The notes under the pieces are model-generated. The model was given only the letters and a program-made list of their open reading frames with translations, did not search any database and was not told the DNA's origin. This document shows, piece by piece, positions 7,873 to 15,620 of a DNA stretch of 58,082 bases. Position 1 is the stretch's first letter. Every line of letters starts with the position of its first letter. The position numbers and the translations under genes were made by a program. The stretch lies in assembly GCF_011516935.1 (NCBI RefSeq), contig NZ_WOTF01000013.1:1-58082 (forward strand), given 5' to 3'. The DNA comes from Acetobacter farinalis. GTDB lineage: Bacteria > Pseudomonadota > Alphaproteobacteria > Acetobacterales > Acetobacteraceae.

Positions 7873-8600
7873 GGCTCACCTCCTGTCATCTCGTTTGCAG
7901 GGGTTGCGTGACCCGCTGACTGATCCGCAGACCGCCTCCCTGACCCGCACCCGGTCTGGCAGCCTGCCTGCCCGGAGGCATGGTCAAACGTCACCGGTTT
8001 TTCCTCATAGCGGGCATCCAGCAGGGACGGATCATCCATCACGGCGGTGTCTCTTAGATGCGCCTCCACAATCTCCTCATCCGGTACCCGGCCGGACACG
8101 GCGCGCAATGCCGTGAAAACAGAAGCATAGGCAGACGTCCTGCTCCGCAAGCGCTCTTCCAGAACGGAGAGAATATCAACAACCTCCGTCAACAAAGCCT
8201 GCGTCTTCTCCGCCGGGCAGAGAGATGCATATTCCAGATAGGCCGGAAGAAAATCAGGCAACTCATTGCCCTGCATATCCAGCCCCGCGCCGCGATACTC
8301 CTCCAGCAGGTCCACCATGGCCTGCCCGCGCAGGCGAGAGTCCCCATGCACATGCTGGAACAGATACAGGGACAGCGAGGGCGACATATCAAAAAGCTGC
8401 ACATACTGGCTCTGGGCATCCAGCAAGGGGCACTGCGTAATGCTCTGGCACAATGAGCACAGGACGTCTTTCACGGCATCATCCAGCCCGGACTGCATGA
8501 CAGCCGCCTCAAGAGCCTTGCCTTCCTGCATCAGGACATCATCCGGATACCGGAGCAGAATGGCGCTGATCTGACATAAAAATGAGAGGGACTGCGGCAT
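7869..8600 (-). CDS. narJ: Nitrate reductase molybdenum cofactor assembly chaperone
   Basis: NarJ binds apo-NarG, supports Mo-bisMGD insertion and delays membrane attachment. It is not part of the final enzyme. The 243-residue product is an all-helical TorD/NarJ-type protein, with LLRYPDD near residue 15, LYLFQHVHGDSRLRGQAM and LPDFLPAYLEYAS in the middle. The C-terminal tail is low-complexity with two Cys (CQTGC). The ATG at 8600 follows GGAGAG and leaves a single base after the narH stop. A longer frame extends upstream but lies inside narH. Confidence 0.94.
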   Translation of the reverse strand: MPQSLSFLCQISAILLRYPDDVLMQEGKALEAAVMQSGLDDAVKDVLCSLCQSITQCPLLDAQSQYVQLFDMSPSLSLYLFQHVHGDSRLRGQAMVDLLEEYRGAGLDMQGNELPDFLPAYLEYASLCPAEKTQALLTEVVDILSVLEERLRSRTSAYASVFTALRAVSGRVPDEEIVEAHLRDTAVMDDPSLLDARYEEKPVTFDHASGQAGCQTGCGSGRRSADQSAGHATPANEMTGGEP

Positions 8601-8601
8601 G

Positions 8602-10134
8602 TTACTCTCCCTTCCCTCCATGACGACGCACTTCAGGCTTGTGAGACTGTTGCCCCCACAGGCTGAAACGGCTTTTTCCCGCCGTGGTTGTCTGGTTGAA
8701 ATGGAACCCCGCAATGCCGCGCTGATGGTAGGGGTCTTCCGCCTCTTCCTTATGCGCCGTGGGCACAACAAAACGATCTTCATAATTGGCAATGGCCAGA
8801 AGACGATACATGTCCTGAATCTGCCGCTCTGAAAGCCCCGTTGTTTCAAGCAGGGACGCATCGCGCACATTTTCAATCTGGAAACGCCGCATATAAGCGC
8901 GCAGCGCCAGCAGCCGATTCAGCGCGGCCTTGACCGGTGCCTCATCTCCCGCCGTGAGCATATTGGCCAGATACTGCACCGGAATGCGCAGGCTGCTGAT
9001 ATCCGGAATGCCGTTCAGCGTTTCCAGGCTCCCTGCCGAGGCCGCCTCCTGAATGGGGGAAAGTGGCGGGATATACCAGACCATAGGCAGGGTCCGATAT
9101 TCAGGATGCAGGGGGAACGCAATTTTCCATTCACGGATCATCCGATACACGGGCGAACGCTGGGCCGCTTCAATCCACGCCTCCGGCACGCCATCCCGCC
9201 GCGCCTGCGCGATAACCTCCGGGTCATGCGGATCAAGGAAAAGCGCCAGCTGCTCCTCATACGCATCTTCCGGATTTTTCGCTGCCGCGGCAGCTTCAAT
9301 CCTGTCAGCATCATACAGCATGACGCCAAGATAGCGGATGCGCCCCACACAGGTTTCCGAGCAGACTGTTGGCTGGCCACTTTCAATGCGCGGATAACAG
9401 AAAATGCATTTTTCTGATTTCCCCGTATGCCAGTTATAATAGATTTTCTTGTACGGGCACCCGCTGACGCACATCCGCCAGCCACGGCATTTTTCCTGAT
9501 CTACCAGCACAATGCCATCTTCCTCGCGCTTGTAGATCGCACCGGAGGGGCAGGCTGCAACGCAGGTCGGGTTCAGGCAGTGCTCACACAGACGGGGCAG
9601 AAACATCAGGAAGCTGTTTTCAAACTGCCCGTATATCTCTTTTTCAATATTGCGAAAATTATAGTCTCTGGACCGCTTCTCGAACTCGGACCCCAGAGAT
9701 TCCTCCCAGTTTGGCCCTTTCTCGATACGCTCCATCACCTGCCCGGTAATGCGGGAATAGGGCCTGACAGACGCCACGGTCTGCTCGCTCCGGCTGTCCT
9801 GAAGTGTGGCGTAATCAAAATCAAACGGCTCATAATAATCATCAAGCTGCGGAAGATTGGGGTTTGCAAAAATCTTGGAAAGAATACGCCACTTTCCGCC
9901 AATTTTCGGGCGCAGGGACTCCCCCTTCCCCAGTTGCCAGCCCCCGTGCCACAGCTCCTGATTTTCCCATTGCTGCGGGAAGCCTACACCCGGCTTGCTT
10001 TCAACATTGTTGAACCATGCATATTCAACACCATCCCGATTGGTCCATACCTGTTTGCATGTCACGCTGCATGTATGGCAGCCAATGCATTTATCAAGAT
10101 TAAGAACCTTGCCTATTTGTGCACGTATTTTCAC
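8602..10134 (-). CDS. narH: Respiratory nitrate reductase beta subunit (Fe-S)
   Basis: NarH carries one [3Fe-4S] and three [4Fe-4S] clusters that wire NarI to NarG. The 510-residue product has all cluster ligands: Cys16, 19, 22, 26; Cys183, 186, 191, 195; Cys216 with Trp219, Cys222, 226 (the Trp marks the 3Fe cluster); and Cys243, 246, 258, 262. These are one position off the E. coli numbering. The stop lies one base before narJ. The start is 43 bases after the narG stop. Confidence 0.97.
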   Translation of the reverse strand: MKIRAQIGKVLNLDKCIGCHTCSVTCKQVWTNRDGVEYAWFNNVESKPGVGFPQQWENQELWHGGWQLGKGESLRPKIGGKWRILSKIFANPNLPQLDDYYEPFDFDYATLQDSRSEQTVASVRPYSRITGQVMERIEKGPNWEESLGSEFEKRSRDYNFRNIEKEIYGQFENSFLMFLPRLCEHCLNPTCVAACPSGAIYKREEDGIVLVDQEKCRGWRMCVSGCPYKKIYYNWHTGKSEKCIFCYPRIESGQPTVCSETCVGRIRYLGVMLYDADRIEAAAAAKNPEDAYEEQLALFLDPHDPEVIAQARRDGVPEAWIEAAQRSPVYRMIREWKIAFPLHPEYRTLPMVWYIPPLSPIQEAASAGSLETLNGIPDISSLRIPVQYLANMLTAGDEAPVKAALNRLLALRAYMRRFQIENVRDASLLETTGLSERQIQDMYRLLAIANYEDRFVVPTAHKEEAEDPYHQRGIAGFHFNQTTTAGKSRFSLWGQQSHKPEVRRHGGKGE

Positions 10135-10177
10135 GGTCAGTTACCTATCAGCCACACAGGGAGGAGAATGCACGAAT

Positions 10178-13100
10178 TCATACCGACGTCTCCTGCCCTT
10201 TATCCGTGCCATCAAACCAGTTCACCTTGTTCATTTTACGCAGGAAAATGAACTCATCACGGTTGGAGCCTACCGGGCCATAATAATTGAATGACCAGGA
10301 AAGATGCGCATAGCCGCCAACCATATGCGTCGGCTTCATGACCACCCGCGTTACGGAGTTATGGATCCCCGCTCTTTTCCCCGTAATTTCGCTACCCGGA
10401 ACATTGGCTGTCCGCTCCGCCGCGTGATACATGAAGGCCGCGCCTGCCGGAATGCGCTGGCTGACAACCGCGCGCGCCACCAATGTGCCGTTGCGATTAA
10501 AGGCTTCCACCCAGTCATTATCCGCAACATGCAGTCTGGCGGCATCTTCCTCACTGATCCAGACAACAGGCCCGCCGCGCCCGAGTGTCAGCATAATCAG
10601 GTTTTCAGCATAGGTACTGTGAATTCCCCATTTCTGATGCGGTGTCAGAAAGTTCAGGGAAATAACCGGATTACCATTGCAGTGCTCAGCCCCGAGTGCA
10701 TCCGGAGTTGAATAGGTTTCAACCGGCGGCTTGTAGGTTGCAAATGTCTCACCAAAATCCCGCAACCACGGATGATCCTGATAAAACTGAAGGCGGCCTG
10801 TCAATGTCCGCCACGGCACATATTCATGCACATTCAGCCAGTTTGCCGTATAGGCTTCCTGCGTGGAGGAAACACCACTCCACACGGGCGAATTAATAAC
10901 CTGACGCGGCTGCGTGATAATATCGGCAAACGTAATGCGGTCCCCCTCCCGGCCACCAAGCCGGTGGGACAGGTCTCGCCCGGTTTTTTCAGAAAGCGCT
11001 TTCCAGCTTCTGGCGGAAACATCTCCGTTTGTTTCCGGTGCCAGCATCAGGACAGTTTCAACCGCATCAGTATCCTGAAAGAGCGATGAACGTTCAGGAT
11101 ATTTTCCGGAAACAGACGGATGTGTCTGCTTGAGTTCCGTGATTTCCGCCACTGTATCCCAATTCAGACCATGGTCCGCATTCCCCTTGTTCTCAAGGAC
11201 CGGACCAAGCGTGATATAGCGGTCATAAACCTCGTCATACCGGCGGGACACCAGTGTGATCTGTGGCATGGTTTTACCCGGCTCGGGGGCAAAGGACTTA
11301 TCCGTCTGCCAATCGGTCCCGCCATAGGGCTGCGCGAGTTCTGCCGGTGTGTCCTTCTGCAGGGGAGAGAAGACCACATCCGTTTCCTCCCCCAGAGTGC
11401 CGGGAGCCAGCCGCTGGAAAGCCTCTGCCAGCCCCCGGAAGATGCTCCAGTCTGTCCGGGCTTCCCATGCCGGGTTCACCGCTGCCTGTAACGGGTGGAT
11501 AAACGTATGCATATCAGACGTATTGAGGTCTGACTTTTCATACCATGTTGCTGTCGGCAGCACGACATCACTGAACATGGCCGTGGTGCTCATCCGGAAG
11601 TCAATCGTGATGAGAAGATCGAGTTTCCCTTCCGGTGCCTGCTCATGCCATTTTGCAAAAGCGGGCCGCTGTTCACTCTCTTCATTCATCACATTGTTGG
11701 GCGCACCCAGCAGGTGTTTCATGAAATATTCATGCCCCTTCCCACTGGCTCCCAGCAGGTTGGAGCGCCAGACAAACATGTTGCGGGGCCAGTTTTCCGG
11801 CGCATCCGGGTCTTCACACGCCAGTTTCACCTTGCCGGAAAAAAGGGCCTCTTTCACATATGCCACCGGGTCCTGACCACTCGCTCTGGCAGCCTTCCCC
11901 ACATCAAGGGGGTTGGTGGTGAGCTGAGGCGCGCTGGGCAGCCAGCCCATACGCTCCGCCTGAATGTTACAGTCCAAAACCGTGCGGGGCCACGCAACCG
12001 AGGATGCCAGCGGAGAAAGCTGCGCCTGCGGGGTCATCTGCTCATAGCGCCACTGGTCTGTGTGCGCATAAAAGAAGCTGGTGCCGTTCATGCGCCGGGG
12101 CGGGCCGCCCCAATCCCCCGCGAAGGCCACAGGCCCCCACCCGGCGGAAGGCCGCAGCTTTTCCTGCCCCACATAATGCGCCCAGCCCCCGCCATTCTGG
12201 CCGATACAGCCGCACAGGATGAGCATGTTCAGAATGGCGCGGTAGGTCATGTCCATATTGTACCAATGGTTCAGCCCCGCCCCCAGAATAACCATGGAGC
12301 GCCCCTGCGTTGCCTCCGCATTGCGGGCAAAGCCACGCGCAACAGCAATGCACCTGTCACGCGGAACACCCGTGATATGCTCCTGCCATGCAGGTGTGCC
12401 CGGCACATTGGCATTATAATCCGGCCATTCTTCCGGGTTGGCCGACAAGCCATAATGCGCCACCATGAGGTCAAACACCGTTGCGCACCGTACGGTTTCT
12501 CCCGTCCTGAGCGTAACGCTCCGCACTGGCACCGTGCTGGCTTTTACGGGAGCGGCCTCATTCAGACCAAAGCGGCCTTCATTCCCGAAATACGGGAACA
12601 GGACAGTCGCCTGCTCCGTGTTTCCGGCCAGAGAGAGGGCCGGTGTCAAGGGTTCACCAGTGACCGCGTCAAACGGCTCAAGGTTCCAGCGGCCGCCTTT
12701 CTCCCACCGGAAACCGGCAGACCCACGGGGCATGGCCGGGCAGTTCTGCCCCGCATCCCACACAAGGGGCTTCCAGTCTGCCTCAGTGGTCTGATACCGC
12801 GCCTCCGCCAGATCCGAGGCCCGCAGAAGTCTGCCGGGCTTGCTCGCGCCATCCTGCGCGGGCTCCAGCATGACCAGAAAAGGTAAATCCGTATAGCGCG
12901 CCGCGTACTCCTGAAAATAGGGAACCTGCCGCTCCAGATAAAACTCACGCAGGATGACATGCGCCATGCCCAGCGCCAGCGCGGAATCCGTCCCTTGCCT
13001 GGGGTGAAGCCAGAGATCGGCAAATTTGGCCACTTCTACATAATCCGGTGCAATAACAACGCTTTTTGCCCCCCTATACCGCGCTTCCGTGTAAAAATGG

Positions 13101-13891
13101 GCATCTGGGGTACGGGTCATGGAGACATTTGAACCCCAGACCAGAAGATAGCCCGAATTATACCAGTCCAGACTTTCCGGCACATCTGTCTGATCGCCAA
13201 ACGTCTGAGGCGACGCAGGTGGTAGATCACAATACCAGTCATAAAAGGACAGGCATGTCCCGCCCAGCAGGCTGAGATAGCGTGTGCCCGCAGCATAGCT
13301 CAGCATGGACATGGCGGGAATGGGAGAGAACCCGACCACGCGGTCCGGCCCCCATTTCCTGATTGTGTGAATATTGGCCGCGGCAATCAGTTCATTCGCC
13401 TCATCCCATGAGACACGCACAAACCCCCCAAGGCCGCGCTGCTTCTGGTAACCACGCCGTGTTTCCGGGTCATCCTGAATAGCCTTCCATGCGGAAACAG
13501 CATCCAGTGTCCTGCGCTTTTCCCGCCAGAGCGCCACGAGCTGCTTGCGCACCAACGGATAGCGTATGCGGTTACTGCTGTAGAGATACCACGAATAGCT
13601 CGCGCCACGCGGGCAGCCGCGCGGTTCGTGATTGGGCATGTCGGGGCGGGTGCGCGGATAGTCCGTCTGCTGCGTTTCCCATGTTACCAGCCCGCTTTTG
13701 ACATATATTTTCCAGCTACAGCTCCCCGTGCAGTTTACACCATGGGTGGAGCGGACAATTTTCTCGCTTTCCCACCGCGAGCGATATGCGTCCTCCCACG
13801 CACGGCTTTCATCTGTATTGACGCCGTGACCGTCTGCAAACTTGCCTTGATATTTTTTAAAGAACAGAAGGCGGTCGATAAGCTGGCTCAT
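10178..13891 (-). CDS. narG: Respiratory nitrate reductase alpha subunit (Mo-bisMGD catalytic)
   Basis: NarG reduces nitrate to nitrite on the cytoplasmic face of the inner membrane. The 1237-residue product is of normal size. The FS0 cluster ligands His50, Cys54, Cys58 and Cys93 (HGVNCTGSC and RGCPRG) and the Mo ligand Asp222 (WYCDLPPASP) are present. The start at 13891 gives the usual N-terminus MSxxxDRLxFFK. A TTG 36 bases upstream is also open. It begins the operon narGHJI-PPIase-HPP. No narK, narXL or Moco genes are in the window. Confidence 0.97.
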   Translation of the reverse strand: MSQLIDRLLFFKKYQGKFADGHGVNTDESRAWEDAYRSRWESEKIVRSTHGVNCTGSCSWKIYVKSGLVTWETQQTDYPRTRPDMPNHEPRGCPRGASYSWYLYSSNRIRYPLVRKQLVALWREKRRTLDAVSAWKAIQDDPETRRGYQKQRGLGGFVRVSWDEANELIAAANIHTIRKWGPDRVVGFSPIPAMSMLSYAAGTRYLSLLGGTCLSFYDWYCDLPPASPQTFGDQTDVPESLDWYNSGYLLVWGSNVSMTRTPDAHFYTEARYRGAKSVVIAPDYVEVAKFADLWLHPRQGTDSALALGMAHVILREFYLERQVPYFQEYAARYTDLPFLVMLEPAQDGASKPGRLLRASDLAEARYQTTEADWKPLVWDAGQNCPAMPRGSAGFRWEKGGRWNLEPFDAVTGEPLTPALSLAGNTEQATVLFPYFGNEGRFGLNEAAPVKASTVPVRSVTLRTGETVRCATVFDLMVAHYGLSANPEEWPDYNANVPGTPAWQEHITGVPRDRCIAVARGFARNAEATQGRSMVILGAGLNHWYNMDMTYRAILNMLILCGCIGQNGGGWAHYVGQEKLRPSAGWGPVAFAGDWGGPPRRMNGTSFFYAHTDQWRYEQMTPQAQLSPLASSVAWPRTVLDCNIQAERMGWLPSAPQLTTNPLDVGKAARASGQDPVAYVKEALFSGKVKLACEDPDAPENWPRNMFVWRSNLLGASGKGHEYFMKHLLGAPNNVMNEESEQRPAFAKWHEQAPEGKLDLLITIDFRMSTTAMFSDVVLPTATWYEKSDLNTSDMHTFIHPLQAAVNPAWEARTDWSIFRGLAEAFQRLAPGTLGEETDVVFSPLQKDTPAELAQPYGGTDWQTDKSFAPEPGKTMPQITLVSRRYDEVYDRYITLGPVLENKGNADHGLNWDTVAEITELKQTHPSVSGKYPERSSLFQDTDAVETVLMLAPETNGDVSARSWKALSEKTGRDLSHRLGGREGDRITFADIITQPRQVINSPVWSGVSSTQEAYTANWLNVHEYVPWRTLTGRLQFYQDHPWLRDFGETFATYKPPVETYSTPDALGAEHCNGNPVISLNFLTPHQKWGIHSTYAENLIMLTLGRGGPVVWISEEDAARLHVADNDWVEAFNRNGTLVARAVVSQRIPAGAAFMYHAAERTANVPGSEITGKRAGIHNSVTRVVMKPTHMVGGYAHLSWSFNYYGPVGSNRDEFIFLRKMNKVNWFDGTDKGQETSV

Positions 13892-14047
13892 GACTGGCAA
13901 GAATCCCGAGAAACTGGAAACGAACAACTAAGGTGCATTTAATATGCATATTTTCCGGGAACCGCCATGCGCTACATCAAAACGTCATCACAATTTTCAA
14001 CACTTAAAAATAGATTTAATAAAGCACAGGAATATATATTTTGAGAT

Positions 14048-14067
14048 TTGTTTTGAGTTTAAAACAA
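14048..14067. promoter_or_regulatory. Inverted repeat in the narG promoter region
   Basis: TTGTTTT (14048-14054) and AAAACAA (14061-14067) pair around 6 bases. This lies in the AT-rich 222-base gap before narG. It does not match the FNR consensus TTGAT-N4-ATCAA, and no good FNR site is visible. It might be a regulator site, or the 3' hairpin of the upstream DUF488 gene. Confidence 0.35.
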
Positions 14068-14113
14068 TAATGCCCCCGCGAATACTCTCATCCTCTCCTT
14101 TTACAGAAAATAA

Positions 14114-14713
14114 TCACGCTTCCTTTTCGGGAGACGCGGGATAAACAATCCCTCCCCCATCCACCAGAAGAGCAGATGGTGTCAGGAGAGCTGGCTGCGC
14201 TTCTGTCAGGGAAAGAATATGAAAGACCGGCACGTCATTAGCCAGAAGGTAATCCGTGACAATCCGCCTGTGGCAACGCCACCAGAGAACTTCCGCACAC
14301 ATGAGCGCTACTGTCTCGGTCCGGCCCTTTTCCATAAGCTGCACCAGCCCCGTGTGAAACTCGGCCCCCAAGGCATAATCCGCATAGTTATGAAAACTCT
14401 GGACACGCCAGAATGCATTCCTGTGCGGATCAACAGTCTTTGATCTGGGCCGCCTTCCGCCCAATGCCGGAAAATGCTCGTATCCTATCCCCTGCTCACC
14501 CAGTGTCGTGACAAGGTGACTTCCATCATAATCACGATTGCGCCGTGAATAAGGAAAGGCCCTGATATCAGCAATAAACGTAACACCGTAATGCTGGAGC
14601 AATGCTATGAATACATCCAGCGGATGCGTTGAATGGCCTATTGTGTAAAACGGATGCAAAAATCCATTCGGCGCACTCTTTGCGCTCTCCTCAAAGAAGG
14701 TGCTTTCTTTCAT
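14114..14713 (-). CDS. DUF488 domain protein
   Basis: DUF488 proteins are small cytoplasmic proteins of unknown biochemical role. The product (199 residues) has the family pattern: FYTIGHSTHPLDVFIALL (about residues 22-39), IADIRAFPYSRRN, FPALGG, and the conserved MCAEVLWWRCHRRIVTDYL with a Cys-Glu and a Cys-His pair. The ATG at 14711-14713 is preceded by GGAAAGGG at nine bases. Its start codon overlaps that of the divergent DUF2945 gene within the tetramer CATG. It is not obviously part of the nar operon. Confidence 0.85.
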   Translation of the reverse strand: MKESTFFEESAKSAPNGFLHPFYTIGHSTHPLDVFIALLQHYGVTFIADIRAFPYSRRNRDYDGSHLVTTLGEQGIGYEHFPALGGRRPRSKTVDPHRNAFWRVQSFHNYADYALGAEFHTGLVQLMEKGRTETVALMCAEVLWWRCHRRIVTDYLLANDVPVFHILSLTEAQPALLTPSALLVDGGGIVYPASPEKEA

Positions 14714-14930
14714 GACATCACACCCTTTCCATATTGGCGAAATTGTCTCATGGAACTCTGAAGCCGGGTATGTAACCGGTCAGATCCGTGCGCTTCATAC
14801 AAGCCCGTTCCTTGTAAACGGCTACCAGCACCATGCAACGCCTGAAAACCCGCAATATGAAATTGAAAGCCTGAAAACCGGACACATCGCCTATCACAAA
14901 GGCGAGGCCCTGAGCCGGGTGGACGACTAG
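14712..14930 (+). CDS. DUF2945 / hypervirulence-associated (HVA1) TUDOR-like small protein
   Basis: The 72-residue product has the DUF2945 layout: an early GEIVSWNSEAGYVTGQI (residues 8-24) forming the SH3/Tudor-like barrel, then NPQYEIESLKTGHIAYHKGE (residues 46-65). The function is unknown; relatives are often near stress or DNA-related genes. AGAAGG sits 11 bases before the ATG. An in-frame GTG at 14700 is less likely. The start overlaps the DUF488 start head to head, and the two could share regulation. Confidence 0.75.
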   Translation: MTSHPFHIGEIVSWNSEAGYVTGQIRALHTSPFLVNGYQHHATPENPQYEIESLKTGHIAYHKGEALSRVDD

Positions 14931-14933
14931 CAG

Positions 14934-14949
14934 GGTTCAGAGCTGAACC
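14934..14949. terminator. Short hairpin between convergent DUF2945 gene and kdpE
   Basis: GGTTCAG and CTGAACC pair around AG. The hairpin covers the last codons of kdpE and lies directly after the DUF2945 stop. No T-run is present, so termination here is uncertain. Confidence 0.3.
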
Positions 14950-15620
14950 AGCCGGTATCCCACTCCGGTTTCAGTCAGGATATGGCGCGGCCGCTCCGGG
15001 TCAATTTCTATTTTCTGGCGTATCTGCCGGATATAGACCCGGAGCTGCTGGACATCTCCGGTAGCACCCCACAACTGGCCCATGATTGTCTGATGCGTAA
15101 GAACCCGCCCGGCATAGCGGACAAGCATGCGCAGGATATCCCACTCGCGCGGTGAAAGGCGGATTTCGGTACCATCCCGAAAAATCTGCCGCCGCACGAG
15201 GTCCACACTCAGATCACCCGATACAAAAAGCGGGATGGTCCCTTCCTGCTGCAAGGCATGCCGCAGCGCATTGCGCAGCCGCGCCACCAGTTCGGCCATG
15301 CTGAACGGCTTGGTGACGTAATCATCCGCGCCGGCCTCCAGCGCCGCGACTTTCCCACGTTCATCATCACGCACCGAGAGGATGACAACCGGAAGCGTCG
15401 GGCTCACCTCCCGTATACGGCGCAGCACATCCACCCCGTCCCGGTCCGGCAGCCCCAGATCAAGCAGAACAATGTCCGGGGGGGACTCCATGACCATGCG
15501 CAGGGCCATCTCCCCTGTTCCGGCTTCGGTAATCCGCCAGTTCTGGCTGGCAAGCGTTGTCCTGATAAGGCGCCGGATGGCGGGTTCATCATCAACAATC
15601 AGAACCGCAGGATCACTCAT
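14937..15620 (-). CDS. kdpE: Response regulator KdpE
   Basis: KdpE is an OmpR-type activator of kdp expression, phosphorylated by KdpD. The 227-residue product has a receiver domain with Asp10-Asp11, phospho-acceptor Asp54 (IVLLDLGLPDRDG) and Lys in VTKPFSM. The C-terminal winged helix contains LSPREWDILRMLVRYAGRVL. Its start overlaps the kdpD stop by four bases, and it is the last gene of the kdp operon. Confidence 0.96.
   Translation of the reverse strand: MSDPAVLIVDDEPAIRRLIRTTLASQNWRITEAGTGEMALRMVMESPPDIVLLDLGLPDRDGVDVLRRIREVSPTLPVVILSVRDDERGKVAALEAGADDYVTKPFSMAELVARLRNALRHALQQEGTIPLFVSGDLSVDLVRRQIFRDGTEIRLSPREWDILRMLVRYAGRVLTHQTIMGQLWGATGDVQQLRVYIRQIRQKIEIDPERPRHILTETGVGYRLVQL

Noticed and set aside
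11645..12886. Plus-strand open frame of 413 codons
   Set aside because: Antisense to narG, whose cofactor ligands are intact; shadow of the GC-rich third codon positions.
14048..14067. FNR box for narG
   Set aside because: The inverted repeat lacks the TTGAT half-site and the 4-base spacing.
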